Source: Acidobacteriota bacterium
GTDB lineage: Bacteria > Acidobacteriota > Blastocatellia > RBC074
Direction: 5' to 3'
DNA length: 64,000 bases
Assembly (NCBI GenBank): GCA_016196035.1
Contig: JACPYM010000068.1
Location: 1-64,000, forward strand
The position numbers and the translations under genes are program-made. Below the pieces are notes generated by a model that made no database searches, had not been told where the DNA came from, and saw nothing but the letters and a program-made list of their open reading frames with translations. Shown here piece by piece: positions 8,819 to 16,695 of this stretch; positions within the stretch are counted from its first letter, which is position 1; every line of letters starts with the position of its first letter.

Positions 8819-9506
8819 TTTGAATTTCTCCTTCAATGTATTCGACGCCCAGCTCTTTCAGCTTCGCGCGCAAGCCGTAAAAATCCACCCCGAGCTCGCC
8901 GGCTTTGAGGCGCGCGCGGGATTGCGCTTCTTTTTCCAAACGCTTTTGCCCAAGTTGCGCGACAGCGGCGGCCTGTTCGCGTTTGATCACAACCACGCCG
9001 TCAACATCGCCGACAACGACATCGCCCGGATGGATGATGGCGCCCGCGCACACGACTTCGACGTTTACCGAACCCGCTGTCGCCTTGACCGTGCCTTGCG
9101 CCGAAATCGCTTTTGACCAAACCGGGAAATTTAGCGCGGTCAGGTCAGCCACATCGCGCACGCCCGCCTCGATCACCAAGCCGCGAATGCCGCGCGCCTG
9201 ACACGAAGTCGCCAGCAGTTCACCGAACATGCCGTCGGTGGATGCCGAGGTCGTGGTCACCACCAGCACATCGCCGGACCGACAAACTTCAAGCGCCGCG
9301 TGAATCATCAGGTTGTCGCCGGGCTGGCATGAAACTGTGATAGCAGAACCTGCAACACGCGCCGCGGTGTAGATGGGGCGCATGTACGGATTGAGCAAGC
9401 CTGTGCGGCCTTGCGCTTCGTGAATGGTGGCGACGCCTTGCGCGCCCAGCGTCGCGATGATTTCGGCGGCGGCGCGCTGAATGTTTTTGACGATGACGTG
9501 CTTCAT
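8811..9506 (-). CDS. 4-carboxy-4-hydroxy-2-oxoadipate aldolase / oxaloacetate decarboxylase (RraA fold)
   Basis: This 231-aa protein belongs to the LigK/GalC/HMG-aldolase group of the RraA-like fold. The active-site pair R117-D118 is seen in IEAGVRDVADL, and the phosphate/carboxylate loop is SCQPGDNLMIHAAL. It cleaves 4-carboxy-4-hydroxy-2-oxoadipate to pyruvate and oxaloacetate, the last step shared by the gallate and protocatechuate 4,5-cleavage routes. The ATG at 9506 is preceded by GGAG and overlaps the stop of the hydratase gene by four bases (ATGA), so the two are probably translationally coupled. The long upstream extension of the ORF lies inside the hydratase gene and is rejected. The function is well supported by its neighbours. 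Confidence 0.88.
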   Translation of the reverse strand: MKHVIVKNIQRAAAEIIATLGAQGVATIHEAQGRTGLLNPYMRPIYTAARVAGSAITVSCQPGDNLMIHAALEVCRSGDVLVVTTTSASTDGMFGELLATSCQARGIRGLVIEAGVRDVADLTALNFPVWSKAISAQGTVKATAGSVNVEVVCAGAIIHPGDVVVGDVDGVVVIKREQAAAVAQLGQKRLEKEAQSRARLKAGELGVDFYGLRAKLKELGVEYIEGEIQNG

Positions 9507-10231
9507 GCGAGCGGCTCCAGCGTGACTTGCGGATAAACGCGCTGAAAGGCTTCGGCATAGACAATCGCGGGATTGCCCGAATTGCGCCCGCCCTGTGTGC
9601 CGCGCCGCTTCGCCACGTCGGTGTAGTAATTCCAGAGATGCACCTGCGCATCCATGCAATGCATCGCTTTGACCTTCGTTTCAAACACGGGCGTGATGTC
9701 CAGAATCACATCGGGCTTGAACTCGCACATCTCAGTCTGATGCGGCTCGAAATAAAACACCGGCGGCGCGCCCAGGTGTTTGTGTTCGCTCGGATAGCCC
9801 ATGGCCTGGGCATAAACGCGCGCATTCAGCGTGAGTTTGGAAGTCTCGACGTGGTCGCCGTTGTACGGGTCAACCGGCGTGTGCGTCAGCACGCAGGTCG
9901 GCTGAAAGCCGCGAAATTCCTGCACCAGTTCTTCGGTCAATTGCGGCGTCACGCCCAGCGGATAATCGCCCGCATTGAAACAGCGAATCTCCGCGCCCAA
10001 CGTTTCAGCGGCGCGCACCGCTTCGGTGTGACGAATCTCTTTGACGCGCTCGAGCGTCATGCCTTCTTTCTTCCACAGCCCTTGCGACTCGCCGCGCTCG
10101 CCGTAAGACAAACACAACACGCGCACCCGCGCCCCGCGTGAGGCATACAGCGCCAGCGCGCCGCCCGCGCGCCAGACAAAATCAGCCGCGTGCGCGCTGA
10201 CCACCAGCAAACGTTCTTGCTCCCAACTCAT
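9503..10231 (-). CDS. 4-oxalomesaconate hydratase, PIG-L (LmbE) family, GalB-like
   Basis: This 242-aa protein has the PIG-L/LmbE deacetylase fold. The usual HPDD zinc motif is replaced by H14-A-A-D17 (SAHAADFVWRAGG), and the third ligand is H127 in GDHVETS. In Pseudomonas putida, GalB is a zinc-dependent PIG-L-family protein that hydrates 4-oxalomesaconate, and the HAADF form is what I recall for that branch. Here it sits directly before the aldolase that uses its product, which makes hydratase much more likely than a sugar deacetylase. It ends ATGA-overlapped with the aldolase and is 50 bp downstream of the DUF6282 gene. The start at 10231 is preceded by GGGGTAAGCG. Confidence 0.82.
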   Translation of the reverse strand: MSWEQERLLVVSAHAADFVWRAGGALALYASRGARVRVLCLSYGERGESQGLWKKEGMTLERVKEIRHTEAVRAAETLGAEIRCFNAGDYPLGVTPQLTEELVQEFRGFQPTCVLTHTPVDPYNGDHVETSKLTLNARVYAQAMGYPSEHKHLGAPPVFYFEPHQTEMCEFKPDVILDITPVFETKVKAMHCMDAQVHLWNYYTDVAKRRGTQGGRNSGNPAIVYAEAFQRVYPQVTLEPLA

Positions 10232-10281
10232 CGCTTACCCCATCTCAAATCTGAAATATCAAATTCTTCAATGAATCTTCT

Positions 10282-11208
10282 TTAGTGAATCAGGCCAGCG
10301 GGCAGCGCCGCCGCCATCAAATGAATTTCCGCTACAGTGAAACCCGCATCCAGCAACTTTTGCGCAAACATCGCAAAGCCCTCGGCCACGGGCGGATTGG
10401 TCTTCTGCCCCAAATCGGTCGCCAGCATCGAACGCTCGACGCCCGTCGCGCGAATGTTGGCGAAGACCGCCTCCCACGGCGCTTTGTTGGTGTGATATGT
10501 GGTGAAGCAGTGCTCGATGATCGCGCCCAAATCGGCGAGGTCGGACTGTTCCGCGCCGCTCAAATTTTGCGAAGGGAATTCGGCGTGCGTGACGATGATG
10601 CGCTTGACGCCAAGGGCGCGCGCTTCTTTCACTAGCGGAAAGATTTCATGCCGCCCCAGATGCCCCGTCGCCAAAATCATATCGTGCTTGGCGATCAGTT
10701 CCAGACATTGGCGGGTGTCCTCATTGATTTTGCCAGCCGCGTCCAACACAGTTATGGGCGGGCGCGTAATGCCCGCCGCCGCGATCTCGCGTTGAATCTT
10801 CGCCCAGAACGGCAGCTTGACGTTGGGGCCGTCGAGCCGTCCCGCCGTTTCGTTCGCCGCGTCCACCGTGGGAAACCAGACGATCTTGTTGCCCGAGCGT
10901 CCGGCGATTTCAACGGCCACGGGATTCAGCCCGCCAATGCTGTGGTTGAGCGCGATGGCCCCGTAGGCCTCGATGCCCGGCACGCATTTGGTCACGACCT
11001 GCGCGCGTTCGGCGGTCGGGATGTAATGCGATTTCAACACGAAGCCGTTCAGGCCGCGCGCGCGAAATTCTTTGGCCAGGTCTACGTCGTCAATGCGTCG
11101 TTCAATCACATCGGGCGCGACATGGATTTGCAAGTCATACGCGCCTTGCAAAGCTTCCCAGGCCGCCTCGGTCACCGGCGTGACTGCGTCATTCGCATGT
11201 TCGCTCAT
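10282..11208 (-). CDS. DUF6282 family protein (amidohydrolase-like), unknown step in aromatic catabolism
   Basis: This 308-aa protein is the first gene of the ring-cleavage operon. It resembles DUF6282 proteins, which have a TIM-barrel metal-hydrolase look: an N-terminal AYDLQIHVAPD segment, then KSHYIPTAERA, WFPTVDAANE, ATGHLGRHE, VTHAEFP and LATDLGQ, each rich in potential metal ligands (H, D, E). The first position of the usual HxH pair is Q27 (QIH) here. No enzyme activity is firmly established for the family to my knowledge. Because the operon lacks a visible 4-oxalomesaconate tautomerase or a 2-pyrone-4,6-dicarboxylate lactonase, it is a candidate for such a lactonase or isomerase step, but this is inference from context. 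The start at 11208 follows AAGGAAACCAG. Confidence 0.75.
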   Translation of the reverse strand: MSEHANDAVTPVTEAAWEALQGAYDLQIHVAPDVIERRIDDVDLAKEFRARGLNGFVLKSHYIPTAERAQVVTKCVPGIEAYGAIALNHSIGGLNPVAVEIAGRSGNKIVWFPTVDAANETAGRLDGPNVKLPFWAKIQREIAAAGITRPPITVLDAAGKINEDTRQCLELIAKHDMILATGHLGRHEIFPLVKEARALGVKRIIVTHAEFPSQNLSGAEQSDLADLGAIIEHCFTTYHTNKAPWEAVFANIRATGVERSMLATDLGQKTNPPVAEGFAMFAQKLLDAGFTVAEIHLMAAALPAGLIH

Positions 11209-11298
11209 CTGGTTTCCTTATTTTTATGGTGAAATGAAGGTGAAGGCTGAGCTCCATGAACAGCTTCACCCAAACAATCGCAAGCAATGAATGGACGC

Positions 11299-11327
11299 AT
11301 TATGCTGCCGCCCGGTCAGTGCGTCAA
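11299..11327 (-). promoter_or_regulatory. Sigma70-like promoter of the ring-cleavage operon
   Basis: Read on the minus strand, TTGACG (11327-11322) and CATAAT (11304-11299) are separated by exactly 17 bp, about 90 bp upstream of the DUF6282 start codon. The -35 box lies inside the left arm of the 11319-11360 palindrome, so a protein bound there would block polymerase. No transcript data are available; the call rests on the match to consensus and its placement. Confidence 0.65.
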
Positions 11328-11360
11328 GGGAATCTGATATAACAGATTCCCTTGACGCAC
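11319..11360. promoter_or_regulatory. Perfect palindromic operator between divergent GntR gene and catabolic operon
   Basis: Two perfect 18-bp arms (GTGCGTCAAGGGAATCTG and its complement) flank ATATAA. The palindrome overlaps the -35 of the minus-strand operon promoter and lies 15 bp upstream of the -35 of the GntR promoter. FCD-type GntR regulators bind dyads between divergent genes, so this is the likely binding site of the adjacent regulator. As a hairpin it is not followed by a T-run on either strand, which argues against a terminator. Confidence 0.7.
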
Positions 11361-11374
11361 GCTCCTTCAATTTC

Positions 11375-11403
11375 TTGACACGCCTTGACCCGCTCGGCAT
11401 ACT
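11375..11403 (+). promoter_or_regulatory. Sigma70-like promoter of the GntR-family regulator
   Basis: TTGACA (11375-11380) and CATACT (11398-11403) are spaced by 17 bp. The expected transcription start is about 35 bp before the ATG at 11447, with AAGGAGGGGG between them. The palindrome 11319-11360 lies just upstream, allowing autoregulation. Confidence 0.65.
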
Positions 11404-11446
11404 CCGGCACGGCAAACATAGTTCATCCCAAAGGAGGGGGGACGCC

Positions 11447-12160
11447 ATGCAGCAAACAACAACCACTGCCAGTCTATCTGCCGAAGCGTATTTGATTTTG
11501 CGCGAAAGGATTTTGCGCGGCGAGTTGCCGATCGGTCAGGTCGTCTCGCGCCGCCAGGTCGCGGCGGAACTGGGGATGAGCATGGTGCCTGTGTCAGAAG
11601 CTCTCCAGCGGCTAGAACTTGAAGGCTTGCTCGAAAGCCGCCCGCGCGCCGGTACGCGCGTGAAGATTCCGACCGAGGATGAAGTGCGCGGGCATTACGT
11701 CGTGCGCGAGGCCTTGGAAGTACAGGCCGCCAAACTTTTCGCCACGGTCGCCACGCCCTTGGAACGCGCCGAGTTGCAACGGCTGGCCGCCCGCGTGGAC
11801 GCCCTTTCGACCAAAGCGGGGAACGACCGTTTTCTCTATCTGACATGTCACGAAAAGTTGCATCGTCGCATCGCCGAGGGCGCGCATTGCCAACCGCTCT
11901 GCGCGGCGATTGAGAAAAACCAGGTACTGGCTTCGACCTGGCTCTGCGTGCCGCGCCCCAAAACGGCGGCAGAACCGCCGCGCCGCCATCAAGACCTCAT
12001 CGCAACCTTGAACAATGAAAGTCCGAAAGCCGCGGCGGAAGCGATGCGCAAGCATATTCAGAATGCGTTGAAAAATACCTTGAGCCGCCTGGAAGACTAT
12101 TTTCAAGTGCGCGAAGCCAAGGGGACAGCCTTTGCCAGAAGCCCGAAGAAGCCCGCCTAA
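11447..12160 (+). CDS. GntR-family transcriptional regulator, FadR/FCD subfamily
   Basis: This 237-aa DNA-binding protein has a winged helix-turn-helix at about residues 8-75 (LRERILRGELPIGQ, ELGMSMVPVSEALQRLELEG, SRPRAGTRV) and an alpha-helical FCD effector domain at about 85-215 with histidine and acidic positions suited to binding a metal and a small organic acid (HEKLHRRIAEG, RRHQDLIATL). The ATG at 11447 follows a near-perfect AAGGAGGGGG and is preferred over upstream in-frame starts. It is divergent from the ring-cleavage operon and separated from it by a palindrome, so it is probably a repressor that is relieved by the aromatic substrate or a pathway intermediate. The ligand is unknown. 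Confidence 0.9.
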   Translation: MQQTTTTASLSAEAYLILRERILRGELPIGQVVSRRQVAAELGMSMVPVSEALQRLELEGLLESRPRAGTRVKIPTEDEVRGHYVVREALEVQAAKLFATVATPLERAELQRLAARVDALSTKAGNDRFLYLTCHEKLHRRIAEGAHCQPLCAAIEKNQVLASTWLCVPRPKTAAEPPRRHQDLIATLNNESPKAAAEAMRKHIQNALKNTLSRLEDYFQVREAKGTAFARSPKKPA

Positions 12161-12245
12161 CCCACCAGCAATCGCAACCTCTGGCGCGCCCCGCACCAGG
12201 GCTGCGTAATTACTTTCAAGCGTTGTTAGTAGGATGTTTAGTAGA

Positions 12246-12309
12246 GTTGTTGCGACCTTTGGAAATAACAACTCAGGCAAATTGGCGACAGGGAGACTGA
12301 AATCCGGCG
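12246..12309 (+). repeat. 65-bp dispersed repeat, copy 1
   Basis: The segment starts GTTGTTGCGACCTTTGGAAA, continues through GCAAATTGGCGAC and ACTGAAA, and ends CCGGCG. It matches 59845-59909 over its whole length with scattered differences. Both copies sit just downstream of a plus-strand gene and before a convergent minus-strand gene. No coding potential is seen. Confidence 0.75.
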
Positions 12310-12313
12310 CGCG

Positions 12314-12416
12314 ACCGCCATTCTCTATTCTGCCTTCTCCATTCTCTTGCAGAGGCCGTCTTGATTGAGGCATACCGCTGCTCGGGAATGGAGAAGGCAG
12401 AATGGGGAATGGCGGT
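12314..12416. repeat. Imperfect inverted repeat in convergent intergenic region
   Basis: The 33-bp arms (12314-12346 and 12384-12416) contain CTGCCTTCTCCATTC and GAATGGAGAAGGCAG with three mismatches overall, around a 37-bp spacer. The rest of the 352-bp gap between the GntR gene and the EthD-like gene (both 3' ends) holds the 65-bp repeat and nothing else recognised. The stem could end or protect both convergent transcripts. Confidence 0.65.
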
Positions 12417-12512
12417 TAAGCAGTTGGTGGTGAGCGCCAAAACGCAAATTTCTCAATATTTCCCACCGCCACAAATCTATTGAGTGCAACATAAGCCGTC
12501 TTAGCAGATTCG

Positions 12513-13385
12513 TTAAGGGATCGCTTGCTTCCCCGTCAGGAAGTCCAGGTCTGGATTCTCGCCGATAAAGGTTGACTGAAATTTCAGGAACGGGAACTCG
12601 CCGCCCCAGGCGGGTTTTGTGAAGGCGCCGCGCGCGTCGTAAACAGCTTTTTTCCATTCGTTGCGCGAATCGAACCAGAGTTCGGCCACGCGGTTCCATT
12701 TGCCCGTGCTGCGGACGGAGCGGTAGGTGACGAAGCGTTTGACGCCGGCGCGCGCGGCCAACTCTTTCGCCAGGACTGCGTGAAACCATTGCTCGCCCAC
12801 CGTTTCGCTGACGCCGTCCGGGTAGGCATAGAAGAAAATCCAGCGGAAATACGGATTGTCTTTGGCGGGCGTCGGCTGCTCCACAAAAACCTCGTTGGGC
12901 TTCAGCGGGATCGTCACTGTCTCGTTGCGAAAGCCGCCGCGCAATTCGCCCTTGGGCAGGGTGATCTTCTTCCGCTCTTCTTCGATGTTCACCCAGCCTT
13001 TGTTGAAATCGGCGAGGCTGGCGAAGCCGATTTCGGTCAGACGCCCTTGCCACATATTCATGGCTTTGGCTTCTTCAGGCGGCAAGGCGTAGGTGCGAAA
13101 CGTCGCGTACCTGGTCTGGCGGCTCTGTGTGCGCTGGAGCGTTTCCGGCGCGTGATAAGTGATGTACCAGCGATCCAGCAGCAGCAGGTCGGCGCCGTTC
13201 AAGAGGTCAATCATGATGTAGTGCCTGATCGGGCCGGTCTTTTCGGGATCAAGCGCGGGTTGTTGCGGCGCGGGCGTTGGTTGGGTTTGCGGAGGTGTTA
13301 GCGCGGCCACTCGCCCAGGCTGGTGGCTGGTGAGCAGCAGGCAAAACAGCGCAACATAGACAAGACAATGAAGAGCCTTTCGCAT
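12513..13385 (-). CDS. Exported protein with two EthD-like ferredoxin-fold domains
   Basis: This 290-aa protein has a Sec signal peptide (hydrophobic stretch 7-20, then a Pro/Gln-rich linker to about 50). Two dimeric alpha/beta-barrel (EthD-like) repeats follow, about 52-140 (RHYIMIDLLNG, DRWYITYHAPETLQR) and 180-270 (RWIFFYAYPDGVS, GVKRFVTYRSVRS, VAELWFDSRNEWKKAV). The VAELWFDS segment is the clearest family mark. EthD-like proteins are usually small cytoplasmic proteins tied to oxidative degradation of ethers or polyketide-like rings, so an exported double-domain form is unusual. It is the last gene of the TetR-led operon, 37 bp after the PQQ dehydrogenase. The function is unknown; a role with the exported enzymes is inferred. 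Confidence 0.65.
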   Translation of the reverse strand: MRKALHCLVYVALFCLLLTSHQPGRVAALTPPQTQPTPAPQQPALDPEKTGPIRHYIMIDLLNGADLLLLDRWYITYHAPETLQRTQSRQTRYATFRTYALPPEEAKAMNMWQGRLTEIGFASLADFNKGWVNIEEERKKITLPKGELRGGFRNETVTIPLKPNEVFVEQPTPAKDNPYFRWIFFYAYPDGVSETVGEQWFHAVLAKELAARAGVKRFVTYRSVRSTGKWNRVAELWFDSRNEWKKAVYDARGAFTKPAWGGEFPFLKFQSTFIGENPDLDFLTGKQAIP

Positions 13386-13422
13386 AGTTGATTTCTCCTC
13401 TCGTTGAGACAGGCACCGCGTT

Positions 13423-15378
13423 TCAAGGCAGGCTTAACGCGATTAGTTCGTGCGGCCATTCGCGGTAACCGCAGGCGACGACAATGTATTGCTTCCCGCC
13501 CACTTGATACGTCATCGGCACGCCCATCACGTGCGCGGCCAGTTTGAATTCCCAGACCACTTTGCCAGTGGCTTTATCAAAGGCGCGGAAGAGAGGTTGC
13601 GCGCGCGGGTCGTGCGGCCCTTCGCCGACAAAGAGCAAGGTCTTGGTCAACAGCGGCCCGGCTCTGCCAACCGTGCCGAGCGGGCCGACATCCATATTCG
13701 CCACTCCCATCGCGCGCAACTTCTCGTTCACTTGTTGCCGCGCCCCATCGCCGTTGGGCGTCATCCAGATGATAGCGCCTTTGTTCAGGTTATACGCCGT
13801 GATGCGTCCATAGGGCGGTTTGACCAGCGGCAACCCGCGCGGCCCTACGAGTGGCACATCGCCGCTGGTCAGCTCATATTCGAAATCAGATTCGCGCTTT
13901 CGTTTGCCCAGCGTCAGCGGCGTCGGGTGCGTGATCGAAGGCACGTAAAGCCAGCCCGTTTCCGGGTCTACGGCTGCTCCGCCCCAATTCGCACCCCCGA
14001 CGACGCCGGGCATCATGATCGTGGGCTTGTCGGCAATCGGCGTGAAGAGTGGCCCGGACTCAAACTTCCTGAAGGTCTCCAACGCCTCGGCGCGCAATTC
14101 AGGCGTGTAGTCAATCAAATCGTCTGCGGTCGCGCCTTGTCGCTCGAAGGCTGGCAGTTTGGTTTGAAAGGGCTGGGTCGCCGCAGTCTTTTCGGTCGGC
14201 AATTTCGATTGCGGTACCGGACGCTCTTCAATCGGCCAGACGGGTTTGCCGGTGACGCGATCAAAGACGAAAAGCAAGCCGTGTTTCGTGACTTGCGCGA
14301 CGGCCTTCAGGCGGCGGCCATTAACTTTGAGGTCGAGCAAATTCGGCGCGGCAGGCAAGTCGTAATCCCAGATGCCGTGATGCACCAGTTGATAATGCCA
14401 GATGCGTTTGCCCGTTTTGGCGTCGAGGCACACCAGGCTTTCGCCAAACAACCCATTGCCCGGACGTTCGCCGCCATAAAAATTATTGGTCGGCGTGCTG
14501 ACGGGCAGATAGACATAACCGAGTTCATCATCGGCGCTCATCGGCGCCCAGACGTTGGCATTGCCCGTGTACTGCCACGAATCGTTGAGCCAGGTTTCGA
14601 CGCCGAATTCGCCCGCCTGCGGCACGGTGTGAAACGTCCAGAGCAGCTTGCCCGTGCGCGCATCGAAGCCACGCACATCGCCCGGCGGCATCGCGCGCGT
14701 CGTGCTGCGGTCTTTGATGTAGCTGCCGACGATGACGACATCGCGCACCACCAGCGGCGGCGAAGTGCAGCTATACAAATCCGCCGAACCTTTGACGGCG
14801 CGCGCCAGCCCCACCGTGCGCAGATCAACTGCGCCGTTCTCGCCAAACTGCGCGAGCGGCTTGCCGGTCTTGGCGTCAAGCGCCAGCAAGCGGCTGTCAC
14901 CAGTGGCAAAGAAAATCCGTTCGTCCTGCCCGGCGCGCCAATACGCCACGCCGCGCGTCTGAAAGCCTTTGATCGTCGGCCATTTCACGCGCCACGCTTC
15001 AGGATCATGCACCCACAGCGTCTTGCCCGTCGCTGCGTCAATGGCCGCGACCTGCGACATCGCGGTACTGGTGTAAAGCACGCCGCCGACCATCAGCGGC
15101 GTGACTTGAAATTCGCCGGGTTGCAAGGAGCTGTCGCGTTTGAGGATTGCGCCGTCGGGCGATTCCCAACGCCACGCGATGCGCAGCTTGTTGACGTTCG
15201 CGGCATTGATTTGGGCCAGCGGTGAATACTTGGCGGCACGGTTGTCGCCGCCATACGCGGGCCATTCTTCGGGCTTGGCTTGGCTGGTTTTGGATTGCGC
15301 CGCGACCAACGCCGCACCCGCTAGCATCACGCTCAGCACCATACTCAATCTGCTTCGCCAATGTTCTGAACGTTGCAT
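13423..15378 (-). CDS. PQQ-dependent dehydrogenase (quinoprotein, soluble glucose/alcohol dehydrogenase type)
   Basis: This is a periplasmic quinoprotein of 651 aa. A signal peptide (about 1-28, ending VAAQ) precedes an eight-bladed propeller with the family pattern, for example [16 protein letters not shown] at the N-terminus, [25 protein letters not shown] and [16 protein letters not shown]. It lacks the membrane helices of Gcd and any C-terminal haem c motif (no CxxCH), so electrons must pass to a separate carrier. The expected reaction is oxidation of an alcohol, polyol or aldehyde in the periplasm with PQQ. No PQQ synthesis gene is in the window. The ATG at 15378 is favoured by GAGAGGCGT upstream over a GTG two codons earlier. 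The substrate is unknown. Confidence 0.85.
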   Translation of the reverse strand: MQRSEHWRSRLSMVLSVMLAGAALVAAQSKTSQAKPEEWPAYGGDNRAAKYSPLAQINAANVNKLRIAWRWESPDGAILKRDSSLQPGEFQVTPLMVGGVLYTSTAMSQVAAIDAATGKTLWVHDPEAWRVKWPTIKGFQTRGVAYWRAGQDERIFFATGDSRLLALDAKTGKPLAQFGENGAVDLRTVGLARAVKGSADLYSCTSPPLVVRDVVIVGSYIKDRSTTRAMPPGDVRGFDARTGKLLWTFHTVPQAGEFGVETWLNDSWQYTGNANVWAPMSADDELGYVYLPVSTPTNNFYGGERPGNGLFGESLVCLDAKTGKRIWHYQLVHHGIWDYDLPAAPNLLDLKVNGRRLKAVAQVTKHGLLFVFDRVTGKPVWPIEERPVPQSKLPTEKTAATQPFQTKLPAFERQGATADDLIDYTPELRAEALETFRKFESGPLFTPIADKPTIMMPGVVGGANWGGAAVDPETGWLYVPSITHPTPLTLGKRKRESDFEYELTSGDVPLVGPRGLPLVKPPYGRITAYNLNKGAIIWMTPNGDGARQQVNEKLRAMGVANMDVGPLGTVGRAGPLLTKTLLFVGEGPHDPRAQPLFRAFDKATGKVVWEFKLAAHVMGVPMTYQVGGKQYIVVACGYREWPHELIALSLP

Positions 15379-15402
15379 AAACACGCCTCTCGCTGGTCGT
15401 TG

Positions 15403-16680
15403 TTATCCCGCTTTCGGCAATTCGCGCGGCTTGCCCGGCTCGCCTTCTTTCGCCAACCCCAAATCGAAATAGATCGCATTGGCGAGGTCGAGCATCCGTT
15501 GATTATGCGGCAGCGAACCTGGCATGCCATTCAAGACATACGCCGCGACCAAGCCGTATTCAGGATCGCAGAAGCCCACCGAGGATTGCGCGCCTGCGTG
15601 GCCGAACGCGCGCGGCGAGCAATGATTGCCGTACAGAAAGGCATCCACGATGAAACCCAGCCCCCAGTCAATCACGATGTTGAAGGTTTGATCGAGCATG
15701 CCGGTGCGGTGACGCGCAGTGATGGCTTCGACCGTTTGCGGCGACAGAATGCGCTTGCCATTGAGCGTGCCGCGCTTGAGCAGCATTTCGTAAAAGCGCC
15801 CCAACTCGCGCATCGGGCCGCGTCCGCCCGCGCCGGGGCTGCAATCAGTGTTAAAGGCCTCGCCGTTGGGAACCGGCGTCGCACGCATTTCCGCACCGCG
15901 TGGCGTGGCGTGCATCCAGCCGATGCGGTTGCCATACGCTTTGAAACGTTCGACGGGCATGCCGATCCAGCAATCGTTCATGCCAAGCGGCAGAAAAATC
16001 TCTTCGCGCACGTAATCCGAAAACTTCTTGCCGCTCACGCGCTGCACCAATTCGCCCAAGATGAACCAGCCCGACGTCGGGTGGTAGCCAGCCTTTTTGC
16101 CCGGCACCCAGCCCGCTTCGAGTTCGGCCTGATAAATCTGCTTCAGGTTGTCGGCCATCGAGCGCCCCAACGATTGATTGCCGCCATCGGCCAGCCGAAA
16201 GCCACCGCGATGCGTCAGGACATGGCGAATCGTGATGGCTTCTTTGCCGCGATTGCCGAATTCGGGAATGTATTTGGCGACGGGATCATCCAACTCGAAT
16301 TTGCTGCGCTCCCATTGCTGCGCGACGGCGACGGCGGTGATGGCTTTGGTTGAAGAAAACCAGATCATCATCGTGTCCGTCGCCATCGGCACATCGGCGC
16401 GCGACTGCCCCAGCGCAAAATCGGCCAGCGGTTGGCCGTGCCGCGAGAGATAAAGCTGGCTGCCGATTTGCACTTTGTCCTGCTGCAATTTTTCGAGCAG
16501 GGCGACCGTGCGCGGCAACGTTTGTTTGGGTTCCGCTAGCTTGGGGTTCGCGGTGATAGCTGATGATGTTTGCGCCCGCAACTTAGCAGGCAACAAATGG
16601 AAGCCCAGCGCCCCGCCCGCCAGTCCGAGCAGCGCACGACGCGCTGGCTGCAAGGGATTGTCATTAACTTTGCGCTTCAT
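15403..16680 (-). CDS. Exported serine hydrolase, class C beta-lactamase / EstB-type esterase family
   Basis: This 425-aa protein starts with a twin-arginine-like signal (PARRALLGLAGGALG, residues 13-27). The nucleophile motif SxxK is S109-S-T-K112, followed by a Tyr motif (GYHPTSGW) in place of YxN and a late GHAG motif, the pattern of EstB/CubicO-type esterases rather than true AmpC beta-lactamases. It probably cleaves an ester or amide in the periplasm. The start at 16680 follows GAGGAGCAAG. It is 15 bp downstream of the sulfatase and 24 bp upstream of the PQQ dehydrogenase in a tight operon. A D-alanyl-D-alanine peptidase role is possible but fits the context less well. Confidence 0.82.
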   Translation of the reverse strand: MKRKVNDNPLQPARRALLGLAGGALGFHLLPAKLRAQTSSAITANPKLAEPKQTLPRTVALLEKLQQDKVQIGSQLYLSRHGQPLADFALGQSRADVPMATDTMMIWFSSTKAITAVAVAQQWERSKFELDDPVAKYIPEFGNRGKEAITIRHVLTHRGGFRLADGGNQSLGRSMADNLKQIYQAELEAGWVPGKKAGYHPTSGWFILGELVQRVSGKKFSDYVREEIFLPLGMNDCWIGMPVERFKAYGNRIGWMHATPRGAEMRATPVPNGEAFNTDCSPGAGGRGPMRELGRFYEMLLKRGTLNGKRILSPQTVEAITARHRTGMLDQTFNIVIDWGLGFIVDAFLYGNHCSPRAFGHAGAQSSVGFCDPEYGLVAAYVLNGMPGSLPHNQRMLDLANAIYFDLGLAKEGEPGKPRELPKAG

Positions 16681-16695
16681 TCGATCTTGCTCCTC

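Noticed and set aside
9503-10231. GalB-like protein as a GlcNAc deacetylase
   Set aside because: Although the PIG-L fold includes such enzymes, the HAAD variant motif and the neighbouring aldolase and dioxygenase fit 4-oxalomesaconate hydratase much better.
11319-11360. Palindrome between GntR and DUF6282 genes as a transcription terminator
   Set aside because: Both flanking genes point away from it and no T-run follows on either strand; it overlaps promoter elements instead.
13450-15225. 591-codon plus-strand open frame opposite the PQQ dehydrogenase
   Set aside because: Antisense shadow with no recognisable domain; the minus strand encodes a full quinoprotein.
15403-16680. Serine hydrolase as an antibiotic-resistance beta-lactamase
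   Set aside because: The SxxK motif is present, but the YxN and KTG motifs of AmpC are replaced by EstB-like sequences, and the gene sits in a catabolic operon.
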